NCBI GenBank assembly: GCA_030220185.1
Contig: JASPKZ010007554.1
Location: 1-64,000, forward strand
Source of the DNA: Diploptera punctata
Lineage: Eukaryota > Arthropoda > Insecta > Blattodea > Blaberidae
DNA length: 64,000 nt
Reading direction: 5' to 3'
A model generated the notes under the pieces. That model searched no databases. It worked only from the letters and a program-made list of their open reading frames with translations, and was not told the DNA's origin. Below, piece by piece: positions 25,081 to 36,384 of this stretch (its first letter is position 1; every line of letters begins with the position of its first letter). The position numbers and the translations under genes are program-made.

Positions 25081-25132
25081 TGTGTTGGCTAGGATGTCGT
25101 CACTAGAAGTCCTGGATTCGAACTCAGGAAAA
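25081..25132 (+). other. tRNA-like scrap in LTR element 2
   Basis: TGTTGGCTAGGATG (A-box-like) is followed by TGGATTCGAACTC (B-box-like). A second B-box-like GGGTTCGAACCC sits near 24655. There is no full cloverleaf. Confidence 0.35.
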
Positions 25133-27289
25133 ATGTATTCAGTATTTGGTTAATCTCTCCAGAAAAGCGCTAGTGTAACAATTTATTCTAGGTCCTTGGA
25201 ACTTGAACTAATAAGTTATTTTCCATTTTTTTACAAGTCAGGAATATTTAGCATTTGTCGGGAGTAAATTGGAAATTTTCCGCAACTCATATAACTAATT
25301 TATGGAAGGAAAATATGGAAGTATGGAACTTAGATTCTTTTACAGATTAAATAACAAAATTGTTTAAAATAAAATAAAAGTGGCTCATGGAACTCAGTTT
25401 CCTTTACAGAAATAAATAATTAACTTAGATAAAATCTTGGTTTCAACGGAGTTTACTTAAAGTGTAACTTATAATAGTCCTAATTATACTTGGACGGGAC
25501 ACCCGTAACGGAAATCAGATTACATCTCGTAACGGTGTATTGAAAATAGATTCCGAAAACTTTCCACGACTGTTACAAGGTATGTCAGCTGATGGTTCGA
25601 ACTAGGACACATATTTGCCGCATAACGTCCTTATGAATTAGAAACAGAAGAATATAAATAATCTATCTTATCGAATCGGTCGATGAACGTAATACGCGGT
25701 GAATTTATTAAAAAATGGGTTGGATACAGGATGGGCTAGCATCTAATGATGAATTATGATTTAAATGATGTTGATTCATAAGATAGTTAGTACTGCTGAG
25801 GGAACCTTGATGATGACCATTCTTATAATTCTCTGTCCGAGTAAACGACCTTGCCCGCATGAGACTAAGCATTTAATTAAATAATAATAGAACATTATGT
25901 TTGGCAAAATAAACATACACTGATAGGCCCAAGATGTTAAAAAAAAAAATACTAGGAATTACAAACATTATATAACTTAACGATCGCAATGAAATTAATG
26001 ATAGGAAATGCCTAAAGTATATCACAAACAGTAACGTGCCTATAATTTTTTTTATTTTAAAACATTAGGAAACATAAATAGTTTTTTATATAAGTGTGGC
26101 GATAATTACGTCTAATTTAGATCTCACTTCAAAAAAAAAATAATAATAATATCCACAAAATAAATGAATAAATATCTGGTATTGTCTATTAATCCTAACC
26201 CCAAGTGATATGATACTACATAAGCAGGGATTTTTGAGTTTCTGTTGTGAATTATAAGTCTTATGTTGTATCTACCTTATGAATTTGTTTTTGAATCTTC
26301 AACCGACCTTATACATTACTTAGGACTTTTGAGTAATTATTTGAAAACCCATATGGTGAATGGTGACTTGCAGTTTCCCCAGAGAGATTTTATGCAGTGA
26401 AGAGTTTGGATTAAATCAAGAGTGTCTAGTGTTTTAGGCATTATCTTTAATGCGACTACATACTTAAAACAATATAATTTCGATTTTATGGTGGCAGCAT
26501 TTGTAAAATTGTGAACTGTTCCGATAAATTTTATAATATTATTGGATCATTTAATTTCATAGTGAGGTGAGCCAATCTGGTCGTAGATCTTTTCGGCATT
26601 TTATGGTAGCAAGCGAAGTTGATAATTGAAACGTGGTGATAATGCCGGCGCACTGTAGGACCATAGGACTCTGGAAATAATTTATTGTCATTTCAAGCGC
26701 AGTTTCTGAATATTTGAGTAGTGAAGCAGACTTAGTGGTTTAACTTAATCCGTAAACGCTCGATCATCATAAATAAAAAACTTTCATTATATATTCCCGA
26801 TGAAGGAAATATATTGGGAATGAAGAACATGTGGGAAGTTAGAACTCAATTAATGAACTCCGTAATAATAATAAATAACCAATAAACAATGATATCATTA
26901 GAATAATAAATAATAGCCTTACTAAAATAAGCTAATAATCTGTGAATTTAAATTAACTAATTTAAAGGTAAAACATTGGTAAGTAAATGAACTAACGGGA
27001 AATGTAAATGGAACTAACTTAGGAAGCGAGTAGATAATCTTAATCGCTGCAATCAATTAAACCCAAAGATTATGAGAACCGCAAATAAATATGAACCAAC
27101 TACGAGTAATCTTAACAAACTAAATTAAATAATATGAATAACTAAGTAATTAATAGTAAAGCAGTTTGAAAGGTATAACGGAGCATCAGATTACGAAGAC
27201 AGGTCATGAGGTAAAAGAGGATGACCGAGACTCAGTTAATAACCAACGGGCAATCTGAGCTATAAAAGCAAAACATGATAACTAATCGA

Positions 27290-27367
27290 CATAATAATGA
27301 AAATAATGATAATAAAAATATTAATGATCATAATAATAATAATAATTCACGGAAAATTAATAATACA

Positions 27368-27442
<75 letters not shown>

Positions 27443-27954
27443 TCATAGAAAATTAATAAACAATAATAATAATAATTCATACAAAATTAATAAACAATAA
27501 TAATAATAATTCACAGAAAATTAATAAACAATAATAATAATAATATTAATAATAGTAATAAATATAAACTAAATGCAATAACAAATGATTAGCATAAGAT
27601 GTTATATCGATACTTAAAGTAATAATTACTTATATGAGGAACACTCAGATTTAAGGAACAATTTTTCATGATGATGATGATGATTAATTATATGAGGAAC
27701 AATCAGATTGAAGGATTGCGGATAAATATTGAAGGACAAGGGCAAAAAATCGTAACACTGAGATACCAGATAGGACTAGCATTAATCCTGGTATCGTATT
27801 TTAATAATAATCACAATCATAATAATAATAACCTTAATAACTATATTAATGAAAATAAACAATGATACCAAACATCAGTAATAACAATAGAAGTTAACAA
27901 TCATACTGCATAATAATAATAATTCACGGAAAATAAATAAACAACAATGATAAC

Positions 27955-27997
<43 letters not shown>

Positions 27998-28375
27998 ACT
28001 AATTGCAATAACATAATGATAAGCATAAAACGTTATATTAAAGTAATAATTAATAATAGGAGAAATCATTAGATTAAAGGATGGCGGATATTATTAAAAG
28101 GAAAGAGGTCTAAATGATCGTAATACTGAGATACCAGATAGGACTAGCGGTAATCCTTATATAGTATTTGAATAATAATAATTAATACCAGAAGTAAAGG
28201 AAGTAAACAACGTGAAAGGAGTGACAAACAAACATCGACGAATAAAACCAGGAAGATAAAACTATTAATATTAGTGAAGATCTTAAAACTTAATAAAAAA
28301 TATAATAATAATAAACCGCCCGAATAGTAAATAATAATAATAATAATAATAATAATTCACCGACAATTAATAAAC

Positions 28376-28406
<31 letters not shown>

Positions 28407-28710
28407 TCACAGAAAAATTAATAAACAATAATAATAATAATAATAATAATACCAGTAATAAATATAAACAAATTGCAATAACGAATGATAAGCATAAGAT
28501 GTTATATCGATACTTAAAGTAATAATTAATTATATGAGAAACACTCAGATTGAAGGACCAATTTGTTCATAATGATGATGATTAATCATATGAGGAACAA
28601 TCAGATTGAAGGATTGCGGATAAATATTGAAGGACAAGGGCAAAAAATCGTAACACTGAGATACCAGATAGGACTAGCAGTAATCCTGGTATAGTATTTT
28701 AATAATAATC

Positions 28711-28747
<37 letters not shown>

Positions 28748-29015
28748 TATTAACTATATTAATAATAATAATAATAATAATAATGATAATAATAATAATA
28801 ATAAAAAGATAGCAGACATCAGTAATAACAATAAACCTTAATGATCATACTAATAAAAATAAAATAAAATTACCAGTAATGATAATGCATAATGATAATA
28901 ATGAAACACAGTAAATTTAAAACCTACCAATAATAATAATAATAATAATAATAATAATTCATGGTGAATTAATAAACCACAATAATAATAATAATAATGA
29001 TGATGAAATAAGAGC
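27290..29015. repeat. AAT microsatellite field with a diverged repeated unit
   Basis: Long AAT/ATT runs occur at about 27.36-27.44, 27.95-27.99, 28.33-28.45, 28.70-28.80 and 28.93-29.0 kb. Between them a ~200-300-base unit recurs three times. It is marked by GATACCAGATAGGACTAGC ending at 27780, 28148 and 28678, and by GCATAAGATGTTATATCGAT in two of the three. The Asn/Ile-rich frames here are translations of the microsatellite. Confidence 0.85.
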
Positions 29016-29935
29016 GAACTACCAGAAATAAGACTTATGCTTATGAATAAAATGAAAGTTAACGGAAAACCACAATCTCATTTTCAGCAATTAGGACTCA
29101 TTTAAGTATGAATGGGTTCCGGGATAAGTAGTAGGCTAGTTCGCGAGAAGATAACGTGGAAGCAGTCCAGATAGAGGCACGTAGTATGTTAAGCCTATAG
29201 CGGAAGACGACTGATAGGTTCAATTAACCAGCAGTTATGCCAACACGGAGGGTAGAAATTATTTTCACATCGCAAGAAATAAGGAGTGACAACAGTTCAG
29301 ATTAAGAAGGGAGGATGTGCATTATCCAACTTGGTTTAAAAAAAAATGTATTACAAAGAGAACGGAAGAGGGGCATGGGAACTTAGAAACAATTATAAAC
29401 TTTTGAAACGCAATGAAGAATAGGGCAAGCGTTGAAAGATTTTCCCCAGAATTATCGAATGACAAACATGCAGAAATGATAAAAAAACAAATTAATTTAT
29501 TCCCATAGTAATTTAGAAGATGGAGGTTAGGATACTTCACCGATAGTTGGGTGTCTTAATCGATCTAGTGGAAAGTATTATCATATAAATTTGGGATTTC
29601 AAGGGCTACACTGAATATATTTCTAATGGAAATTACACAACAATTATTATACTCGGCTGGTCATGACACTTGACTGAGGTGCATACAGGAGGAAACAGAG
29701 AAAGAATCTGCGGCCGGGATCTCTCCCTCTGTACACCTTGATAGCATATCAGTGGGACTAGTGACCAGTTGAGAATAGACACACACACATGGGATTTGAA
29801 ACTTATTTAAATAGTAAATTACCACTAGATCGCCTTAAGGCTCGCCAGACTTGGGCCCACACTCACTCGGAACCATATTCAGATAAAACGAGCGAATAGA
29901 CTGTAACCTAGGTCAATCTTGGCTAAGCGATGTTA

Positions 29936-30541
29936 GGGAAACAGAGAATCAGGATAGGAAGCAAGGGAGGCATACTACTTCGAGGAGGCCTGGCCTACGC
30001 TAGAGCCACTGGGTAGGGATGCGAACAGCGACCCTTAGGAGGGGATAGCAAGAAGATAAGGGAAACAGAGAATCAGGATAGGAAGCAAGGGAGGCATACT
30101 ACTTCGAGGAGGCCTGGCCTACGCTAGAGCCACTGGGTAGGGATGCGAACAGCGACCCTTAGGAGGGGATAGCAAGAAGATAAGGGAAACAGAGAATCAG
30201 GATAGGAAGCAAGGGAGGCATACTACTTCGAGGAGGCCTGGCCTACGCTAGAGCCACTGGGTAGGGATGCGAACAGCGACCCTTAGGAGGGGATAGCAAG
30301 AAGATAAGGGAAACAGAGAATCAGGATAGGAAGCAAGGGAGGCATACTACTTCGAGGAGGCCTGGCCTACGCTAGAGCCACTGGGTAGGGATGCGAACAG
30401 CGACCCTTAGGAGGGGATAGCAAGAAGATAAGGGAAACCGAGATTTAGGATAGGAAGTAAAAGGGAGGCATACTACTTCGAGGAGGCCTGGCCTGCGCTA
30501 GAGCCACTGGGTAGGGATGCGAACAGCGACCCTTAGGAGGA
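29936..30541. repeat. 124-bp tandem array, about 4.9 copies
   Basis: Copies start at 29936, 30060, 30184, 30308 and 30432, an exact 124-base period. The first four look identical. The fifth differs near its start and is cut short at about 30541. The unit begins GGGAAACAGAGAATCAGG and includes CTTCGAGGAGGCCTGGCC. It is GC-richer than its surroundings. Nothing suggests coding, because the period is not a multiple of three. Confidence 0.95.
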
Positions 30542-30879
30542 AAACAGTGCACAGACGAGAGAGACAGAGAAATAGTGAGGAGCTAGGGAGTGAACAGTTG
30601 GAAGGTGGGACACCCCCGTAATAAAAGGATCTGGAGTCACAGACCTCCTCGGTGATCCTGGGGCACTGGCAATAGCACCTTGCCGACTTGGCACTGACGT
30701 TTAGGACCATGGAACAACAGCAGATAGAGAGTTAGGCATCGGAGAATGAATATTAAACGAGAACACGGATTCTCGAGGAAATAAACTTAGACAAACACCC
30801 GGGTGATAAGAAAGGTGAGCAAGATACGAACCCTGTCACGGGAAATCGGATCAAATCCACCCCCAATGACACAACGGTG

Positions 30880-31710
30880 ATTCGGTGAAGCCACCAGATA
30901 TTAAGATCGAAAATTCTGAGGCAACAGAATTAGAGACGGTGTGTCAGGAAGGACCAGGGCCACTGTTGACGGGAATGGAAACGGCTTGTCTCTCCCTCTG
31001 TAGGCCGAGCCCAGAGAAATCTAGGGCCACCATTGTGGAAGACGGGACCCATTTTCCGCCTTCAAGGACGCGCCCGGCCGCTTCGCTGGCTCACCCGACA
31101 CGATTAGCGAGACAGAAATCGCGATTAGGAGGTGGGGGCGGGCATGACTAGGGCCACCGTCGGCATGGAGGGTATCGACGCATTTCCCGCCTTGAGGCTA
31201 GCGCCTAGAGAGATCCAGGCCCCCTTTGTGGGAATTGGGGACCTTCCCATGCCCTCGAGGCCGCAGCCCAGTCATGGTCTGGGGCCCCCCAAGAGGCGAT
31301 GGTCAGGGACCATCCAGAGTCAATAATGATGCCAGGAAATCCGCCGGTGGTGAGAAAGCGGAAAGAATACCGCGAAGTAAAGACGTACGCACAGATAGAA
31401 TATGGTCCTAACGGGTAGATAACTAATACTAGCAAAATAACACCGGAAACACTAGTGCACTAGAGGGAACAGAAGGAAAATTGGGAAACGCACATACATA
31501 CGATTGTGCCATCGACAGACAGAGCCAAGAGGGGGTCAGAATGAGCGGGAGTATAGTAGGGACGACTTGGGCCCCGAATGGCCAGGGCGGTGATGGGTCC
31601 CCTCCCTTGAGGCGATTCGTTCGAGTTTTCTTGGGCCCCGAAGGGAGTAAGGAACTAGCGCCGTCCCCCATTGAGGCGATTAGCTCGACGAGTCCGCCAG
31701 AATGAAAACG
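30880..31710. repeat. GC-rich, degenerate repeat block
   Basis: The base composition changes sharply. Short motifs recur imperfectly, such as CTAGGGCCACC, TTTCCCGCCTTGAGG, CTTGGGCCCCGAA and TTGAGGCGATT. Several 60-90-codon frames are open here on both strands. None resembles a known protein, and the openness fits GC-rich composition. It could be a relic of gag coding, but I cannot show it. Confidence 0.5.
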
Positions 31711-34413
31711 GAAGAGGGACAGATAGACCTAGGATGGAAAGGGAAGAGGACGACATAAAAACGAGAGGTTAAACACCTATGGTTGTGTAGCTAAGTTAAG
31801 CGCATAAGCAGTCTAAAATAAATAGAATCCTAGGATACAAGCAGAACAGATAGGAGTAGTTCCGAGTGAAAGAAGAAGTAAGGAGAGAACCCTGGAGTAG
31901 GACGTGGGTTAATATTTCAGTGTAAGAAGAAGGGGAAAATCGAACCCCAATAAATGATATGTATGTAATGGGAAATCAAGGAAAACCCCGGGAGTAAGAA
32001 GTAGGAAAAACAATTTAAATACAGGTAGATCAAGATACAATCAGGGAATAAAGTATGAAAAACGTAAAATAAATGTATAAAAGTTCAACAAATCAGCTAT
32101 GAGAATTTGCCAATCAAACAAACAGTTAGGTGAGGATAGAGTGTAAAGCACGCCGTATCAGAAGTTACGGCAGCAGAAGGGAGAATGAGGACAAGGACTC
32201 AGGTTACGTAACATCACGGTGACTTCTAAAATTGAATCAGTAAGGATTCAGAGGTTAAACTAAGTGGATTGATATATTAGCAGTAAGATCAGATAGTCCG
32301 GGAAAATAGACACAATGAATAATGAAAACTGAATCCCTGTCCAGACACAAGTAACTTAAAAATCATATCTCAATTAAAGAAAATTAAGACTAGGAAAGGG
32401 AGAGTTAAGAAATAGAGGCAGTTATTTCAGCAGTGGAGAAAGGAAAGAATGCTCTCAAACTCAGGACCCTAAGGAAACGATGACAGAAATTCAGGATACG
32501 AGTATTAATTGGCGTTTGTACGGACTAATTCGGCTTTGGTCAAGTAGCATTTACACATAAATAAGTGTAGTGTATGTCTTTCCGACTGATGTGAAGACGA
32601 GCGCACCCAGTCGAACCTAGGACTCTATTATAGAGAAAGGGACTAGATAAAACCCTTAGAATTAGGCAAAATTTAGGGCTGCTAAATACAGCAAAATATC
32701 GACCGATCTAATTATGGAAATTATGTGTATATATACACCTGAAGTACTGTCAAATTGAAAGTTTTAGGGAAGATAAAAGATGATTTAGGAACTGATATTT
32801 ATTGATGATGGATATGCAAATTGATAGACATAAGAGCACTCTTTTCGGTTTCCAGTTTAAAATCTAGCAACGCCAAAAGATAAAACAGGGATAATATTTG
32901 TATAGGAACGAGGTTGGCAGTTAAAGTTTAATGCAAAATACAACTTTGGGTGGTTTCACCATTGAGATATGACTAACTAAAAGTAAATTTAGAGGAACTG
33001 AACGTAGGAAAATTATAAAAGTAAAGATGTACATGGTTGCTCAAGATTCGGTGTTTAGTTACGTGGGATACTATTCTTAGTAAGAAACTAGGATTTGGTT
33101 TTGAGACCCCAGAAGGTACTATTGATTCATTTCTAAAAGTCCATATGGAATTTATTAAGAAAAAGGTAGTGCAAACCCATGGTTTAAACAAATAAAAAAT
33201 CAAAAAAAAAGAGAAAAAAAAACACAACAAAACTAAACAAAAATAACGGTAAACAAGAAAAAACCCTCAGCACAAGAAGAACGACTACGCACACGATCTG
33301 ACACTACGGGCACGACTGGGCTAACTAGAAACGACGAAGGATGTTGAGTCACCTAGGACATCCCCCACACCACGAAACATAGATCAGCTGATACCAAAAA
33401 ACAAAAGGAGGAAGACAGGGTCTATGCGGGTACGACTTACTACATCAGGGATAGTCATTCAACATGGGAAATGTCCACCAGTCAATACGGTGCGACATGA
33501 GAGACCAAGCAAATACCTTAACCATATCAAACCGAACCTCTGATCGTCCGTGGATCATATAATAATTCCCAACCAGTATTATACAGTAAGAAAATTGGAT
33601 AAAAACACAGAAATCCCATTAAACCTATCCTCCGGATAATCCATGGCTCCTAAAAGAAATTGCTGGTCTCGAGAAATTCAAAGGACAGACCCAGTATCCG
33701 GCATGGCTCTCTCCCGACTTGAAGGAAGATACCATCACCGAACGTGGTCCCAGGCATCGGATTCAACCCGGGATGCTGTAAGAGATCAACATGAGCGCGG
33801 ACATGCGCGGCGCCAAACAAGAACTAAGTGCTCAAGTTTCTCGGTGAACGCGGCTAGTGGAAAAGCCGAGTGTTGTGAAGAAAGTGATAAGCTCTAATTA
33901 AAGTTTTAGATTTTTCTTTTTTTTCAGAATGACAGTGTGGAAAAGAAACAGCATGGAGAAGAAAACAGAACTATGGAACAGTTGAAAAGGAAGAAGAGTA
34001 GATAAATTGTGTTTTATATATGTTTTCTTGTTTCAGGTTCGGAGTGACAGGCTAATCCATTTTCCAGATGTAATTTGAAAACCAGATAAATGTGGTTGTT
34101 AAAGTATGAAAACGTCTATGTCCCATATAGAGGAAGGGAACTACGGTTAATTGTAAAGAGAAAATGGATTAACTTGAACACACTAATTTTCATGACTATA
34201 AAAAAAAATTGTTCCTGTTAAAATTACTGTTTGTGAATCATATGTTAGAAAAAGTTAAGTAGCTTTAGGAACAGGAGATAGAGCAAATCTGTAGTATCAA
34301 ATGTAAACAAAATCCAGATCAATTAACAAGCTTGTGCGTAGTCTAAGTACACAATTTCAGCGGCCCCAAAAAGGGCCTTAAAAGACCCTTTCTTGGGATT
34401 GAGAAGGGGGGAA

Positions 34414-35136
34414 TGTTATGAATACATAGTTCTTTATATAGATTTTTTTATTGTTTTATAGATTATTTTAATTATTATTGCAAAGTCGTTTGAGATAGAG
34501 TTTAGACATTCAAGTCTGTTGTCGTTTGAGATGGACTTTAGACATTCAAAGTCTTGTTGAAGCTAACTGTAAACATCCCTACATTTAGTTCATTGGAATG
34601 TTAGTATGATACAGTTACGGGTAATTCGAGGTCAAAATTGAATATATAACACTTGAGAAGTGATGGGCTCGTGTCTGTCTGTGTGTGTACTGCTGGAGGG
34701 TAAGTCACTGACCATTTTTCTTAATATGTAGTCCATGATCTTTTTGTAAAAGAAATAATTACCTTAACTATTCTGATAGAATTCTAAACAATGTAGACTG
34801 TTTTAATACTATATTTTTGGCTAAGGGATATAACATTTTTAATCATGTAGATTAGGTTAATTAATTTAAAAATTCCACAACTCCCTCTTCTCAACCCCCC
34901 AAGAAAGTACTGTAGGTTTTAATATAGGCTTAGAATAGAATTAGGGCTAGACTACTAAGGATTTATAATTATTTATACGTTAGTAATAAAATAGTTTAAA
35001 ATATGACTCCATTTGTTTATTTCAAAACATGTATATCTGTACATCCTCATACTAACGCTCGGCTAGGAAACCGCTACCAGATTTTCCAAGTCCCGAAGGT
35101 CCTTTAAGCCTAATAAATCCAGTCGGACCCATAACA
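34414..35136 (+). mobile_element. 3' long terminal repeat of LTR element 2
   Basis: 723 bases matching 22891-23602 and ending GGACCCATAACA. It is followed by CTACC (35137-35141), equal to 22886-22890: a 5-base target duplication inside SINE-2. Confidence 0.93.
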
Positions 35137-35141
35137 CTACC

Positions 35142-35265
35142 CAAATGCCTCATGATGCTGAGTGAGCAATGGCCCAATACTGGCCAAAATCACAAGAAAA
35201 AATGTTTTCCCCCATGGAGACCCGAACCAGCGCAAATCCGGTAACTCTCTGACAAAGCATCTTGC
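35142..35265 (-). mobile_element. SINE-2, middle segment with B box
   Basis: The minus strand reads from the tRNA-like B box (CTGGTTCGGGTCTCC near 35215-35230) into the SINE body. On plus this is CCAAATGCCTCATGATGCTGA. It joins 22890 on one side, across LTR element 2, and 40670 on the other, across the Penelope-like element. Confidence 0.75.
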
Positions 35266-35910
35266 TCCCTATTGGTTCGTCTTCCGGGCATATAGGCCGT
35301 GGTCCAGTCGTTCTTCTACTCGACGTTTCGTCTAATACTGCGGTAGACATCTTCAGGAGATACTGCGTGCTCTCTGTGAACTCCTCAACAGTCGGCTGCA
35401 GACTGGCTGGTCGTTGGAAACTCCCCCCCTATTTATAGGCACGCCCCTGGTGGAGAGGCGGTTTTCTGCGCGGTCCGTGTTGCGTGCTGTTTTGTCCAGG
35501 CTGTCGCTAGCAGAAGTCATAGGCTTCGTTGTCGTATTGTGCTTTTAGGTTGCCGGGATTGACATTTGGTTTATCTTCAAGGTTTCTTCTTTTTTGTTAG
35601 AGGAAGTTCCGGTGGTTATATATTTCAATGGGCTCTCTGTACAGTCTGGATGTAATAAGGTGATGTTGAGGACAATACCTGTGTTTCTTCGAATCTTATT
35701 ATATGTTCTTGGTTGTTCATCCAGTGTTCCGCTACGGCTGATTTTTCCTTTTGTTTTAGTCTGCAATGCCTCTTGTGTTCTTGCAATCTTGTGGTAACCA
35801 TTCTTTTTGTTGTGCCGATATAAACCTGTCCACAACTGCAAAGGATGCGATATATACCGGCAGAACTTAACGGATCTCTTGTATCTTTGGCTGGGCGCAG
35901 TATATTGCAA
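35266..35910 (-). pseudogene. Penelope-like element, inverted 3' fragment
   Basis: A minus-strand copy of the Penelope-like GIY-YIG endonuclease end (NILRPAKDTRDPLSSAGIYR…) and the following 3' region. It abuts 35911, where the main plus-strand copy starts. Such inverted partial copies at the 5' side are a known habit of Penelope-like insertions. It contains small indels, for example a shortened K-N-S-S-N-K-K stretch near 35.6 kb. Confidence 0.85.
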
Positions 35911-36384
35911 CCAAGAACATATAATAAGATTCGAAGAAACACAGGTATTGTCCCAAACATCTCATTATTACACCAGACTGTACAGAGAAGCCATTGAAAT
36001 ATATAAACACAAAAATTCCTCTAACAAAAAAGAAGAAACCATGAAGATAAACAAAATCTGGATCCCGGCACTGCACAATACGACAACGAAGCCTATGACT
36101 TCTGCTAGCGACAGCCTGGACAAAACAGCACGCAACACGGACCGCGCAGAAAACCGCCTCTCCACCAGGGGCGTGCCTATAAATAGGGAGGGAGTTTCCA
36201 ACGACCAGCCAGTCTGCAGCCGACTGTTGAGGAGTTCACAGAGAGCACGCAGTGTCTCCTGAAGATGTCTACCGCAGCATTAGACGAAACGTCGGGTAGA
36301 AGAACGACTGGATCACGGCCTATATGCCCGGAAGACTAACCTAATAGGGATCAAGACGCCGGCCGTGAAAGCCTACAGTTATAC
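35911..36384 (+). mobile_element. Penelope-like element, upstream partial repeat (pLTR)
   Basis: 474 bases that repeat the element's own 3' end: the end of the reading frame (CAACCAAGAACATAT…), the hammerhead-like core at 36259-36290, and the final …AAGCCTACAGTTATAC. The counterpart at the 3' side is 38510-38624 plus 40298-40657. Tandem partial copies of this kind are typical of Penelope-like elements. Confidence 0.85.
36259..36290 (+). ncRNA. Hammerhead-ribozyme-like core (copy 1)
   Basis: CTGAAGA, then a self-complementary stem (GTCTA…TAGAC), then GAAAC: the order of the conserved hammerhead core (CUGANGA, stem II, GAAA). Penelope-like elements are known to carry such ribozymes in their pLTRs. 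The cleavage-site strand and stems I and III were not resolved by eye. Here stem II carries a G-to-T change relative to 40532. Confidence 0.55.

Larger units (their letters stand above)
23603..34413 (+). mobile_element. Internal region of LTR element 2 (about 10.8 kb, no recognisable gag-pol)
   Basis: It starts with TTGGTGGCAGCGGTGGG, placed and shaped like a tRNA primer-binding site. It ends with the purine run GAGAAGGGGGGAA (34401-34413), a textbook polypurine tract. These fix the orientation as plus. In between I find no reverse transcriptase, integrase, protease or gag motif. The content is tRNA-like scraps (24.65 and 25.1 kb), AAT-rich microsatellites (27.3-29.0 kb), a 124-bp tandem array (29.94-30.54 kb) and a GC-rich degenerate repeat (30.9-31.7 kb). 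This matches the description of a LARD: LTR ends and priming sites kept, coding lost. The frame 33643-33897 (84 codons) is unrecognised. Confidence 0.82.

Noticed and set aside
27297..28069. Ile/Asn/Tyr-rich open frames
   Set aside because: They arise from AAT microsatellites.
29936..30541. CRISPR-like array of regular repeats
   Set aside because: Units are contiguous 124-bp tandem copies without unique spacers, in an arthropod LTR element.
31132..31705. GC-rich frames in LTR element 2 as gag remnants
   Set aside because: No zinc knuckle or other motif. Frames are open on both strands, as expected from composition.
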